From: an uncultured Oscillibacter sp.
Lineage (GTDB): Bacteria > Bacillota > Clostridia > Oscillospirales > Oscillospiraceae
Assembly (NCBI GenBank): GCA_902490355.1
Contig: CABUDN010000028.1
Span: forward strand, 1 to 19,943
Length of the DNA stretch: 19,943 nucleotides
Direction of reading: 5' to 3'
Under the pieces are notes generated by a model. It saw only the letters and a program-made list of their open reading frames with translations. It searched no databases and was not told the origin of the DNA. Shown here piece after piece: positions 1 to 7,594 of this stretch (position 1 is its first letter; each line of letters starts with the position of its first letter). A program made the position numbers and the translations under genes.

Positions 1-1
1 T

Positions 2-619
2 GAAGATGGAGAGTTTGTCTTTTTGGTGGGACCTTCCGGTTCCGGCAAATCGACCATTATCAAGCTGTTGACCGGTGAAGTGGAACCCTGTGCGGGCCGC
101 ATCATGATCAACGGCTTTTCTGTCAGCAATATTTCGGACAAGCAAATTCCGCTGATGCGGAGAACTCTGGGGGTGATCTTCCAGGATTTCCGCTTGATTG
201 ATAAAAAGACTGTCTATGACAATCTGGCGTTTGTTATGCGGGCGGTGGGAGCACCGCAAAAAGAGATCCGTAAGCGGATTCCGTATGTGCTGCATCTGGT
301 GGATCTGGAGAACAAAGCCAACAGTTATCCCACTGAGCTTTCCGGCGGTGAGCAGCAGCGGGTGGCCATTGCCCGGGCATTGGTCAATAACCCCAATACG
401 ATTATTGCCGATGAGCCCACCGGAAACCTGGATCCGGAGCGATCCCTGGAACTGATGAGCCTGCTGGTGAAAATCAATGAGCTGGGAACGACCGTTGTGG
501 TCGTGACCCATGAAAAGGACCTGGTGGACCGCTTTGGCAAACGGGTGGTTACCATTGAATCCGGCCACGTCATCAACGACAGCGTGGGCGGCTATGTGGG
601 AGGGCGCATCCATGGCTAA
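2..619 (+). CDS. ftsE: Cell division ATP-binding protein FtsE (5' end missing)
   Basis: This is the cytoplasmic ABC ATPase of the FtsEX complex, which uses ATP binding and hydrolysis to switch on wall hydrolases through FtsX at the division site. The reading frame is open from base 2 (E-D-G-E-F-V-F-L-V), so the true start lies before the window and the TTG at 23 is only an internal codon. Visible motifs in order are Walker A (GPSGSGKS), a Q-loop (FQDFRL), the ABC signature (LSGGEQQRVAIARAL), Walker B with catalytic Glu and D-loop (IIADEPTGNLDP), and the switch His (VVTHE). The stop codon at 617-619 overlaps the ftsX start at 612, the usual translationally coupled arrangement. About 205 residues are present, so only roughly the first 20-25 are missing relative to a typical FtsE. 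Confidence 0.95.
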   Translation, partial: EDGEFVFLVGPSGSGKSTIIKLLTGEVEPCAGRIMINGFSVSNISDKQIPLMRRTLGVIFQDFRLIDKKTVYDNLAFVMRAVGAPQKEIRKRIPYVLHLVDLENKANSYPTELSGGEQQRVAIARALVNNPNTIIADEPTGNLDPERSLELMSLLVKINELGTTVVVVTHEKDLVDRFGKRVVTIESGHVINDSVGGYVGGRIHG

Positions 620-1502
620 GCGGCACGATTTTCAATACTTTTTTCATGAAGGCCTGAGCAATATGTTCAGCCATGGATTCATGACCTTTGCGGCCATTGG
701 TATTACCGTGGCATGTCTGCTCATTATGGGAACATTCACCCTGGTGGCGGTGAACGCGGACGCACAGCTGCGGGATCTGGAGCAGGAGAATGAGATCCTG
801 GCGTATGTGGACGAGACGTATACTTCCCAGCAGGCCCGGGCACTGCAAAGCAAGCTGGAGCGCATTGAGGGCGTGACTTCTGTGACCTACATCAGCCGGG
901 AAGAGGCCATGGAGGACTTCAAGGCTGAGTATGCCGATGACGAAATTTTTCAGGACCTGGATCCGCAGATTCTTCGGGACCGGTACGCCATCAAGATTGG
1001 GGATCTGGAGCAGATCCAGCAGATCAAGCGGTCGGTGGAGTCGGTAGAGGGCATTGCGGACGTCAGCGCCTATGAAGAGCTGGCCAGCGGATTCATTACA
1101 TTGCGCAATGTCGCCACGGTGATTTGTGTGGCTCTCATTGCCATTTTGTTTGTGGTGTCGGTCTTTATTACCTCCAATACCATCAAACTGACTACTTTTG
1201 ACCGGCGGGAAGAAATCGCCATCATGCGCATGGTGGGCGCAACCAACGGGTTCATCCGGTGGCCGTTTGTCTATGAAGGCTTCATGCTGGGACTGTTGAG
1301 CGCCATCATCGCCTTTTTGCTCCAATGGGGTCTGTATGAGGCCGTGGCGCAGGGCGTGGCCAGCAACGATACGCTTCAGCTGATCCGGGTGGTTCCCTTC
1401 AGTCAGCTGTGGGCTGCGGTAGCGGGGACCTTTGCGGGAGCCGGTATTTTGATTGGTGTGGGCGGCAGCTTGTCCGCCATTCGGAAATTCTTGCAGGTGT
1501 GA
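612..1502 (+). CDS. ftsX: Cell division protein FtsX
   Basis: This is the membrane partner of FtsE and passes the ATPase cycle to an extracellular hydrolase. The 296-residue product has the FtsX layout: a short cytoplasmic N-terminus, a first membrane segment near residues 23-47, an extracellular domain of about 115 residues (roughly 50-165), then three further membrane segments near 167-190, 218-243 and 266-290. The cytoplasmic loop EEIAIMRMVGATNGFIRWPF (about 200-219) is typical of the FtsX/MacB permease family and would contact FtsE. The ATG at 612 is chosen over an upstream in-frame GTG at 510 because that extension would lie entirely inside ftsE, and because M-A-K-R-H-D-F begins the family-like N-terminus. 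The next gene follows after 10 bases, which supports a functional trio. Confidence 0.95.
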   Translation: MAKRHDFQYFFHEGLSNMFSHGFMTFAAIGITVACLLIMGTFTLVAVNADAQLRDLEQENEILAYVDETYTSQQARALQSKLERIEGVTSVTYISREEAMEDFKAEYADDEIFQDLDPQILRDRYAIKIGDLEQIQQIKRSVESVEGIADVSAYEELASGFITLRNVATVICVALIAILFVVSVFITSNTIKLTTFDRREEIAIMRMVGATNGFIRWPFVYEGFMLGLLSAIIAFLLQWGLYEAVAQGVASNDTLQLIRVVPFSQLWAAVAGTFAGAGILIGVGGSLSAIRKFLQV

Positions 1503-1512
1503 GGACGTGCTT

Positions 1513-2721
1513 ATGAAGAAACCAGGAAGAAAGTATGTCGTTCGCGGTGCGGCCCTGGCGCTGGCACTGCTGCTGACCGCTTTGGATTTTACCGGAGCTC
1601 TGGCTGTGACGCAGGCGGATATTGATGCATTGCAGGATGATGCCAGTGAACTGGATGCCAAGCGCAAGGAACTGGAAAGTCAGCTGGACAGCCTGTCCGA
1701 TGATAAGGAACAGGCGCTCAAGCGCAAGGAGCTGCTGGACCAGCAGATCAGCAACACCTCCGCCCAGATTGCCAATGTAGAGGCGCAGATCGCCGAGTAT
1801 GAGGAACTCATCACCCAGACCGAAGCAGAGCTGGCAGACGCGGAGGAGCGGGAAGAAGCACAGTATGAACTGTTTTGCAGCCGGGTGCGCTCCATGGAGG
1901 AGCAGGGAACCATCTCCTATTGGTCGGTGCTGTTCAAGGCCGACAGCTTTACGGATCTGCTCAGCCGGCTGGATTTCGTCAATGAGATCATGGACTATGA
2001 CCAGAGAGTGATTCAGGATCTGCAGGATCTGCAGCAGGAGATTACGGAAAAGAAGGAATCTCTGGAGGACAGCCGCAGTCAGTCTGAGGCGGCTAAGGCC
2101 AAGCTGGTCAGTGAGAAGTCCACTCTGGATAAGCAAAGAGCCGACGCTGTGGCTTTGGTCAACGAGATCAACGCCAACGAAGCGGAGTATCAGAGTACGC
2201 TGGACGCCATTGATGCGGAAGAGGAGGCCATCCAGGCCAGAATTGTGGAGCTGTCCCGGCAGCTGGCGGCCCAGCAGGCGGCGTCCGGTCAGACAACTTC
2301 CAATGCGGCGCTGGGCGGATACATCTGGCCGGTGTCCAGCCGGCGCATCACGTCTCCCTTCGGCAACCGCAATACCGGCATTGCCGGCGCATCCACCAAC
2401 CATAAGGGTGTGGATATCGGCGGTGTATACTACTCCTCCGAGGTCCACGCGGCCAAGGCCGGTACCGTGATTGTCTCCCAGTACTCCAGCTCCTATGGCA
2501 ACTATGTGGTGGTTTCCCATGGCAGCGGCAATACCACTCTCTATGCCCACATGAGCAGCCGCTCTGTTTCTGTGGGACAGTGGGTGGATCAGGGAGATGT
2601 GCTGGGCATTACCGGTTCCACCGGAATTTCCAGCGGTCCGCATCTCCATTTTGAAATTACGGAAAACGGCGTGCGGGTCGATCCCCTGCAATATCTCACC
2701 GGTTACGTGCAGGCCTGGTAA
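1513..2721 (+). CDS. Secreted coiled-coil M23 peptidase, likely FtsEX-controlled wall hydrolase
   Basis: The 402-residue product is a murein hydrolase or activator of the EnvC/PcsB type. It has a signal peptide (basic MKKPGRKYVVRG, then a hydrophobic ALALALLLTAL stretch to about residue 31), a long Gln/Glu/Lys-rich coiled coil (about 35-265), and a C-terminal LytM/M23 domain (about 285-400). All zinc and catalytic positions are visible: H297 and D301 in HKGVD, H346 in YAHMS, and H377 and H379 in HLHFE. It is therefore probably an active DD-endopeptidase, unlike E. coli EnvC, whose LytM domain is degenerate. The ATG at 1513 has GAGG at 1501-1504 in front; a GTG at 1507 is an in-frame alternative. 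Its position directly after ftsX makes it the obvious partner of the FtsX extracellular domain. That partnership is inferred from context. Confidence 0.9.
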   Translation: MKKPGRKYVVRGAALALALLLTALDFTGALAVTQADIDALQDDASELDAKRKELESQLDSLSDDKEQALKRKELLDQQISNTSAQIANVEAQIAEYEELITQTEAELADAEEREEAQYELFCSRVRSMEEQGTISYWSVLFKADSFTDLLSRLDFVNEIMDYDQRVIQDLQDLQQEITEKKESLEDSRSQSEAAKAKLVSEKSTLDKQRADAVALVNEINANEAEYQSTLDAIDAEEEAIQARIVELSRQLAAQQAASGQTTSNAALGGYIWPVSSRRITSPFGNRNTGIAGASTNHKGVDIGGVYYSSEVHAAKAGTVIVSQYSSSYGNYVVVSHGSGNTTLYAHMSSRSVSVGQWVDQGDVLGITGSTGISSGPHLHFEITENGVRVDPLQYLTGYVQAW

Positions 2722-2735
2722 GGCGATTGCATATC

Positions 2736-2778
2736 CCGCCCTTCCGCTCCATACCATGGAACGGGAGGGCGGTTTTTT
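2736..2778 (+). terminator. Intrinsic terminator of the ftsE-ftsX-M23 operon
   Basis: An 11-bp stem pairs 2736-2746 (CCGCCCTTCCG) with 2762-2772 (CGGGAGGGCGG), with a single G-U wobble. The loop can extend the hairpin by TCCA/TGGA. Six T residues follow directly (2773-2778). It lies 14 bases after the M23 stop codon. The 3' arm also holds the only Shine-Dalgarno-like sequence in front of the next gene. Confidence 0.9.
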
Positions 2779-3519
2779 ATGATTGGTATGATTGTTTGGA
2801 TTCCGGCGGAGCAGAGGAAGCTGGGCGTGACGGAACGCCGGGTCATGCATATGTCGTTCCTTTGTGTACAGATTCCCCGAGGCCCCCGGACGCCGGAGTG
2901 GATGCTGCGGCGCAGGATCCGGTGGGCGGCGGCGAAACTGCATCGATTGGGGATCAAACAGGTGGTGCTGCCGGAGGACTTTCCCTGGCTGGATTTGCTG
3001 GAAAAGAAGGGCCTTCGGACGGTGGAGACCACCGGTTTGCGCCGCCGTCTGGCCGTGGAGTGGACCCGGGCCGCGCTGGAGGCCCGGGGGATGCCGGGAA
3101 CCCAGGTAGCGGTATCTGCCCGGAAGATGACGGCGGAGGTGGTGCGCACAGTGACGGAGCTGGCGCTGCGGCACCGGTATGTGCTGGCGGATCTGCCCCG
3201 GGGCGGGGAAGAGCTGTGCCGCAGACTGCGCCGGGAATACGGCGTATCCGTGCAGCTGGGGCCGGACCGGGAGCAGCTGGAGCGTGCGGAAGCTTTGGTG
3301 CTGTTTGATCCCCGGGAGGATCTGAAGCCTCAGGGGGCGGTGGTACTGGAGCTCTACCGGGAGGATGTGCCGCTTCCCGAGCTGGAACTGCCCCCTGCGC
3401 TGGAAAATCAGCTTCCTGCCGGTGTCAGCCGGGGAGCGCTTCTGGCAGCCCTGGAGGAAGGCGGTGTCTTGCGATATGGGCAGATTACGGTCAAAGCACC
3501 TTCCTGCTTGACATTCTGA
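2779..3519 (+). CDS. Conserved-looking protein of unknown function
   Basis: I do not recognise this family. The product is up to 246 residues, soluble, and rich in Arg, Leu and Glu. It has no signal peptide or membrane segment. A predicted strand (IVWIP) opens it, followed by alternating helices and strands (KQVVLPEDF, RYVLADLP, ALVLFDP, AVVLELYR), which suggests an alpha/beta Rossmann-like fold without a visible catalytic motif. The start is uncertain. ATG 2779 directly follows the terminator T-run, with GGGAGG in the terminator stem as its only ribosome site. ATG 2788, GTG 2827 and ATG 2845 are in-frame alternatives. Codon use and GC match the flanking housekeeping genes, so it is probably a native gene. 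Its 3' end carries the -35 box of the greA promoter. Confidence 0.7.
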   Translation: MIGMIVWIPAEQRKLGVTERRVMHMSFLCVQIPRGPRTPEWMLRRRIRWAAAKLHRLGIKQVVLPEDFPWLDLLEKKGLRTVETTGLRRRLAVEWTRAALEARGMPGTQVAVSARKMTAEVVRTVTELALRHRYVLADLPRGGEELCRRLRREYGVSVQLGPDREQLERAEALVLFDPREDLKPQGAVVLELYREDVPLPELELPPALENQLPAGVSRGALLAALEEGGVLRYGQITVKAPSCLTF

Positions 3520-3536
3520 AATCCGCACACTATAAT
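3508..3536 (+). promoter_or_regulatory. Consensus sigma-A promoter for greA-lysS
   Basis: A perfect -35 box (TTGACA, 3508-3513) and a perfect -10 box (TATAAT, 3531-3536) are separated by exactly 17 bases. Transcription should start near 3543, giving a greA leader of about 80 bases. The -35 box lies inside the last codons of the preceding gene. It is the strongest promoter match I see in the window. Confidence 0.88.
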
Positions 3537-3566
3537 ACCAAGTTATGATAATATAGAATAAGTATG

Positions 3567-3597
3567 CGCAGGGGAGGTCAGAGGGGGATCCCCTGCG
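3567..3597 (+). other. Hairpin in the greA 5' leader
   Basis: A perfect 9-bp inverted repeat (CGCAGGGGA at 3567-3575, TCCCCTGCG at 3589-3597) has a 13-base G-rich loop. It sits about 25 bases after the predicted transcription start. There is no T-run after it, so it is not an intrinsic terminator. It could stabilise the message or hinder ribosome access, since the ribosome site (AAAGGA) lies only some 10 bases downstream. Its function is unknown. Confidence 0.5.
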
Positions 3598-3624
3598 AAA
3601 TGATGCAGAAAGGATACGGACGAT

Positions 3625-4098
3625 ATGGAAAAAGAATATAAAATGAGTGCCGCCCGGGCACAGGAACTGCAGGAGGAACTCAACTACCTCAAGACCACCC
3701 GTTCCGACGAGGTGGCCGAGCAGATCAAAGTGGCCCGCGGTTTCGGTGACCTGAGCGAAAACAGCGAATATGACGAGGCGAAAAACGAGCAGGGCAAGCT
3801 CTACTCCCGCATCGCCGAGCTGGAGGAGATTCTGCAGCATGTGGTGATTGTGGACGAGAGCAATGCCCCCACCAATGTGGTGACCATCGGCTGCCGCGTG
3901 GTGGTGGCGGATGCGTCCGGCCGCGAGATGCCCGCCTATAAGATCGTGGGCTCTCAGGAAGCAGATCCCATGCATGGAATTATTTCGGAAGAGTCTCCCT
4001 TTGGCCGGGCCCTGCTGGGCACCAAGGAAGGGGATACCGTCACGGTGGAAGCGCCCCGGGGCGCCATCGTGTATACGGTGAAGAAGATTGAACGCTAA
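3625..4098 (+). CDS. greA: Transcription elongation factor GreA
   Basis: GreA enters the secondary channel of RNA polymerase and stimulates cleavage of backtracked RNA. The 157-residue protein has the family length and both domains: an N-terminal antiparallel coiled coil (about 8-75) and a C-terminal FKBP-like domain (about 80-157). The coiled-coil tip carries the signature GDLSENSEYDEAKNEQ, with acidic residues D42 and E45 at the positions that hold the magnesium ion. AAAGGA upstream is the ribosome site. lysS begins 11 bases after the stop, so the two are co-transcribed from the consensus promoter at 3508. A greA-lysS neighbourhood is, to my knowledge, common in Firmicutes. Confidence 0.96.
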   Translation: MEKEYKMSAARAQELQEELNYLKTTRSDEVAEQIKVARGFGDLSENSEYDEAKNEQGKLYSRIAELEEILQHVVIVDESNAPTNVVTIGCRVVVADASGREMPAYKIVGSQEADPMHGIISEESPFGRALLGTKEGDTVTVEAPRGAIVYTVKKIER

Positions 4099-4109
4099 GG
4101 AGAACCGAC

Positions 4110-5609
4110 ATGGCTGAAGAAAAGACAAACCAGCAGCCCGAAATGGACCTGAGCGAGCAGCGCAAGGTCCGGCGGGAAAAGCTTGCCGCGCTGCAGGCTG
4201 CCGGGCAGGATCCCTTCCAGCAGACGCACTTTGACTATACCGCCACGTCCGCCCAGATCAAGGAGCACTTTGACGAGATGGAAGGCCAGCCCGTCCGGGT
4301 GGCCGGCCGCCTGATGAGCAAGCGCGGCATGGGCAAGGTCAGCTTCTGCGACCTGCAGGACCGGGACGGCCGTATCCAGCTCTATGCCCGTCAGGACGAG
4401 ATGGATGAGGCGGTCTACAAGCAGTTTAAGAAGTACGACATCGGCGACATCGTGGGCGTGGACGGCGAGGTGTTCCGCACCCAGCGGGGCGAGATGAGCG
4501 TCCGGGCCAAGAGCATTACTCTGCTCTCCAAGTCCCTGCTGCCTCTGCCGGAGAAGTTCCACGGCCTGCAGGACCGGGAGCTGCGCTACCGCCAGCGGTA
4601 TGTGGATCTCATTGTCAATCCCGATGTGAAGCGGAACTTTGTGATCCGTTCTCAGTTTATCAAGCATGTCCGGGATTTCCTGGACGGCCGGGGCTATATG
4701 GAAGTGGAGACGCCGGTGCTCAACACGATCTCCGGCGGCGCCACGGCCCGTCCCTTCATCACCCACCACAACACCCTGGATATCGACATGTATATGCGCA
4801 TTGCCACGGAGCTGCCCCTCAAGCGGCTGATCGTGGGCGGTCTGGACCGGGTGTATGAGATTGGTCGGATTTTCCGCAACGAGGGCATGGACCCCAAGCA
4901 CAATCCGGAGTTCACCTCCGTGGAGCTCTACCAGGCCTATGCGGACTTCAACGACATGATGGACCTGTTTGAAGAGCTGCTCTCTTCCGCTGCTCAGAAG
5001 ATTCTGGGCACCTATCAGGTGGAGTGGCAGGGCGAGCAGATCGACCTGACGCCCGGCTGGCCCCGTATGACCATGGCGGAAGCCGTCCGCCAGCACGTGG
5101 GCATCGACTTCATGTCCATCGATTCCGACGAGGCCGCCTGGGCTGCCGCCCGCGCTGCCGGCGTGGAACTGCCTGAGGGCAAGGATGCCACCTGGGGCAA
5201 CGCTCTGTACGAGTGCTTCGATCAAAAGGTGGAGGAGAAGCTGGTGCAGCCTACCTTCATCACCATGCATCCCGTGGATGTCAGTCCCCTGGCCAAGCGC
5301 AGCCCCAAGGATCCCCGCCTCACCGAGCGGTTTGAGCTGTTTATCTGCCGCAGTGAGATGGGCAATGCCTTCTCCGAGCTCAACGATCCCATCGACCAGC
5401 GTCAGCGCTTCCAGAAGGAAGTGGAGGCCCGGGCCAAGGGCGACAGCGAAGCCGGCATGATGGACGAGGACTATATCACCGCTCTGGAGTACGGTCTGCC
5501 TCCCACGGGCGGCCTGGGCATCGGCATTGACCGCTGCGTTATGCTGCTGACCAATTCCGATACCATCCGGGAAGTGATTTTGTTCCCCACGATGAAGCCT
5601 TTGGACTAA
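4110..5609 (+). CDS. lysS: Lysyl-tRNA synthetase, class II
   Basis: This enzyme charges tRNA-Lys with lysine using ATP. The 499-residue product has the class II LysRS plan. An N-terminal OB-fold anticodon-binding domain (about 55-160) includes RVAGRLMSKRGMGKVSF and the RDGRIQLY strand. The catalytic domain shows motif 1 (FLDGRGYMEVETPVL), motif 2 (FRNEGMDPKHNPEFTSVE) and motif 3 (GGLGIGIDRCVMLL), with the usual IREVILFPTMKP end. The ribosome site AGGAG lies just before the ATG at 4110. The gene is intact up to its stop at 5607-5609. The mobile element begins shortly after it, so insertion did not break the coding sequence. Confidence 0.97.
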   Translation: MAEEKTNQQPEMDLSEQRKVRREKLAALQAAGQDPFQQTHFDYTATSAQIKEHFDEMEGQPVRVAGRLMSKRGMGKVSFCDLQDRDGRIQLYARQDEMDEAVYKQFKKYDIGDIVGVDGEVFRTQRGEMSVRAKSITLLSKSLLPLPEKFHGLQDRELRYRQRYVDLIVNPDVKRNFVIRSQFIKHVRDFLDGRGYMEVETPVLNTISGGATARPFITHHNTLDIDMYMRIATELPLKRLIVGGLDRVYEIGRIFRNEGMDPKHNPEFTSVELYQAYADFNDMMDLFEELLSSAAQKILGTYQVEWQGEQIDLTPGWPRMTMAEAVRQHVGIDFMSIDSDEAAWAAARAAGVELPEGKDATWGNALYECFDQKVEEKLVQPTFITMHPVDVSPLAKRSPKDPRLTERFELFICRSEMGNAFSELNDPIDQRQRFQKEVEARAKGDSEAGMMDEDYITALEYGLPPTGGLGIGIDRCVMLLTNSDTIREVILFPTMKPLD

Positions 5610-5674
5610 AATTCCACAATATATAGTGTCTGACGAAACCGGACGGCACAAGATGTAGTAAAAAGGGCTTACAA

Positions 5675-5696
5675 CTACAACTTTTCTACAACTTTT
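5675..5696. repeat. Tandem 11-bp direct repeat, candidate integrase arm site
   Basis: CTACAACTTTT occurs twice back to back (5675-5685 and 5686-5696). The spacing of about one helical turn and the position between the integrase gene and lysS resemble the short direct repeats bound by the N-terminal domain of Tn916-type integrases. The role is inferred. Confidence 0.5.
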
Positions 5697-5703
5697 GCTT
5701 GAA

Positions 5704-5722
5704 ATCAGACGGCATCAGACGG
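5704..5722. repeat. Second pair of short direct repeats, candidate arm site
   Basis: ATCAGACGG occurs at 5704-5712 and 5714-5722, a period of 10 bases. A related GTCTGACG lies in the opposite orientation at 5628-5635, just after lysS. Together with the 11-bp repeats they form a dense cluster of one-turn repeats. Recombination-protein binding is inferred. Confidence 0.45.
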
Positions 5723-5731
5723 GCCAAAATG

Positions 5732-5768
5732 AAGGGCAAATCCGTGTTTTTTATGCGGATTTGCCCTT
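5732..5768. terminator. Bidirectional intrinsic terminator between lysS and the integrase
   Basis: A perfect 13-bp stem pairs AAGGGCAAATCCG (5732-5744) with CGGATTTGCCCTT (5756-5768) around an 11-base loop. A T-run follows on the + strand (to 5772), and an A-rich sequence precedes it, giving a T-run for transcripts on the - strand. It ends 12 bases from the integrase stop codon and can serve both lysS and the integrase. Confidence 0.9.
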
Positions 5769-5779
5769 TTTTGCAATTT

Positions 5780-7009
5780 TCACATTAGCACCAAATTACC
5801 CTTGATTGCCTCTGCTTTTTCCCTCATGTTTTCTTGCGTAATATGCGTATAAATATCCATAGTTGTGGAAAAATCAGCGTGGCCCATCACCTGCTGGATA
5901 AACTTGATGTCGTTGGTGCTTTCACAGAGCCGCGTGCAGAATGTGTGTCTCATGTTATGTACGCTAAAATGCGGCAGCAGTTCCGGCTCACGATCTTCCA
6001 GTTCAGCCTGATCCATTTCTTCGGCGTTGTAGGCGATGGAGATACGCTGGATGGCCCGATTGATATTATGGGCACTGAGAAAGTAACCTTCCCGATTCCT
6101 AAAAAGGAAACCGTGATACCCATTCATCACAAGGTCTTCCGGATAGAGTGTGTCCATGACTTCAATCAATGTGCGGAGCTGTTCAGCAACCTGCGGATAC
6201 AGGATAGGGATAGTGCGGGTGCCGCTGGCTGTTTTAGGGGTGGTGATATGAAAACCTGCTTTCCCATCGATCACGCGATAGATCAAGTTGTGATTGACAG
6301 AGATGGTGTTGTTCTCCAGGTCCACATCATTTTTAGTTAAGCCGGTACATTCCGCAACACGCATTCCCGTACCGAGCAGTACGACCATGACAGGCAGCCA
6401 GTGGCTATACATCGGTGACTTGGAAATGAACCGAAGGAAGTTCTTCTGCTGTGTCATGGTCAGCGCGATTCTTTTCTTCGGGGGCGCCCCGGCTCCCTCT
6501 GTTTTGAGAGAGCGGTAGACGCCTTTGCTTGGATTTTTTCGGATGTAGTCATCATCGACCGCCAATTCAAGCGTGGGGTGAATCAGGTTATTGATGCTTT
6601 CCAAGGAATTGACCGCAAAGCCTTTTTTCAAAAGCTTCGTGTAAAATGTCAGGATGTCGCTCTTTCGGATGTTGGGCAGGGGAATGTTGGCAAACGGCTC
6701 ATCCTTCACATAGTTGCTCCAAAGATATTCGTAATTCGCCCGTGTAGAAGCCTTTAACTGGATCTTCGTATCCATGAGGACTTTGAACATATCATTTAGG
6801 GTGATTTTCATAGCCTCCTGGGTGCGAATACCGTCTTCGCTGTCACGGTTGAGCACTTTTTCTTTGGCCCGCAGGCTGGCAAGGTCAAAATCATAAATGT
6901 ACTTTTTCTTCTTACCCAGCTTATAGACGAACATATAGCTGCCGTCTGAGCGTTGTGTTTCTCCTGGCCGCAGGTTGCGGCCTTTGTTGTCTTTTCTAAC
7001 TTTTGGCAT
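5780..7009 (-). CDS. int: Tyrosine recombinase/integrase, Tn916 type
   Basis: This enzyme should integrate and excise the mobile element by strand exchange through a covalent 3'-phosphotyrosine. The 409-residue product has an N-terminal arm-DNA-binding domain (about 12-60, with GETQRSDGSYMFVYK resembling Tn916 Int), a core-binding SAM-like domain (about 70-165) and a C-terminal catalytic domain (about 180-400). Catalytic residues are all visible: R217 in GTGMRVAE, K259 in TPKTASGTRT, H351 and R354 in HNMRHTF, H377 in GHADFSTT, and nucleophile Y387 in DIYTH. It looks intact. The ribosome site GGGAGG precedes its ATG. The small Xis-like gene lies 57 bases upstream on the same strand. GC content is lower here than in lysS and the rightward genes, which is consistent with horizontal acquisition. 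Confidence 0.96.
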   Translation of the reverse strand: MPKVRKDNKGRNLRPGETQRSDGSYMFVYKLGKKKKYIYDFDLASLRAKEKVLNRDSEDGIRTQEAMKITLNDMFKVLMDTKIQLKASTRANYEYLWSNYVKDEPFANIPLPNIRKSDILTFYTKLLKKGFAVNSLESINNLIHPTLELAVDDDYIRKNPSKGVYRSLKTEGAGAPPKKRIALTMTQQKNFLRFISKSPMYSHWLPVMVVLLGTGMRVAECTGLTKNDVDLENNTISVNHNLIYRVIDGKAGFHITTPKTASGTRTIPILYPQVAEQLRTLIEVMDTLYPEDLVMNGYHGFLFRNREGYFLSAHNINRAIQRISIAYNAEEMDQAELEDREPELLPHFSVHNMRHTFCTRLCESTNDIKFIQQVMGHADFSTTMDIYTHITQENMREKAEAIKGNLVLM

Positions 7010-7066
7010 AGGCTGATACCTCCCGATGTTTTGTGTGTTGCTGTGCCCGGAATGGGCAAGGTTCTG

Positions 7067-7267
7067 TTAGCATGAGATCTCGTACAAATATTCCTTCACG
7101 CGCTGAACGCTCCAAAGGACACGAGAATTCATGGTAATGCGGGCGTGGGCCAGGTCGCCGATCTGGACGGCCGTGTGCCGCCCGCAGTCGAGCAGTTTGC
7201 AAAGCGATTCCGTATCGACCGCCAAGCACTGATCCGGTGAAAGGTCATTGGGTTTTCTTTTTTCCAT
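7067..7267 (-). CDS. Small Xis-like DNA-binding protein (candidate excisionase)
   Basis: The 66-residue product has a helix-turn-helix/winged-helix pattern typical of excisionases (DTESLCKLLDCGRHTAVQIG, then an R-x-x-W-S-V-x-R-V-K-E-Y-L end). Such proteins bend attachment-site DNA and steer the integrase towards excision. It is short, lies directly upstream of the integrase on the same strand, and has an excellent ribosome site (AGGAGGG, 8 bases before the ATG at 7267). The arrangement matches the xis-int pair of Tn916/Tn1549-type elements. Identification rests on size, position and helix pattern, not on a strict sequence match. A MerR-like regulator is the alternative. Confidence 0.75.
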   Translation of the reverse strand: MEKRKPNDLSPDQCLAVDTESLCKLLDCGRHTAVQIGDLAHARITMNSRVLWSVQRVKEYLYEISC

Positions 7268-7582
7268 AATTGCCCTCCTTTATTTGCAATTACATATATC
7301 CTTTACTGTTTGTAGAAGAAGGTTTTCAACAAAAACAATGAAGTCATTCAAATTCATCGGGAAGTGTAGGGTCTCTTCCAAAGGCCATTTCCTGCGCCGG
7401 GGCTTTCCGCCGCGTATTGCCAGGGCCCGCTGTGCGGTATTTCAATCGTGGGCGGGCTCCATGTGGTCATCGCACACTGTCCGCGATCCCTGTATAACTC
7501 CAATGGAAAAGGTTATGGGGCTTGTCAAGGTACAAAAAGAGCGTGCAGACTGACTATGGAATCCCATGCCATGTCTGTACGC

Positions 7583-7594
7583 CCTATATATAGG
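7583..7594. repeat. 12-bp palindrome, candidate operator
   Basis: CCTATATATAGG is a perfect palindrome. Its inner ten bases, CTATATATAG, recur at 7676-7685, 92 bases away. It is a candidate binding site for a dimeric regulator. The function is inferred. Confidence 0.4.

Larger units (their letters stand above)
5610..5731. other. Probable attachment-site region at the left end of the element
   Basis: This AT-richer, gene-free stretch separates lysS from the element's integrase. Tyrosine integrases of this family normally lie beside their attachment site, so the left junction most likely falls between the lysS stop and the tandem repeats at 5675. No tRNA gene is present. The core sequence cannot be fixed without the right end of the element. 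Confidence 0.45.

Noticed and set aside
1399..4128. A 909-codon open frame on the - strand.
   Set aside because: It lies opposite ftsX, the M23 gene, the unknown protein and greA. The translation is low-complexity His/Arg/Leu-rich sequence without motifs, a typical antisense shadow of GC-rich genes.
4095..5651. A 518-codon open frame on the - strand.
   Set aside because: It is a complete antisense shadow of lysS, and the translation resembles no protein family.
5610..5780. A tRNA gene as the integration target.
   Set aside because: No cloverleaf, T-loop (GGTTCGAATCC-like) or CCA end is visible in the gap.
7248..7553. A 101-codon open frame on the + strand in the int-exonuclease gap.
   Set aside because: It starts inside the xis-like gene, has no ribosome site and shows no recognisable protein pattern.
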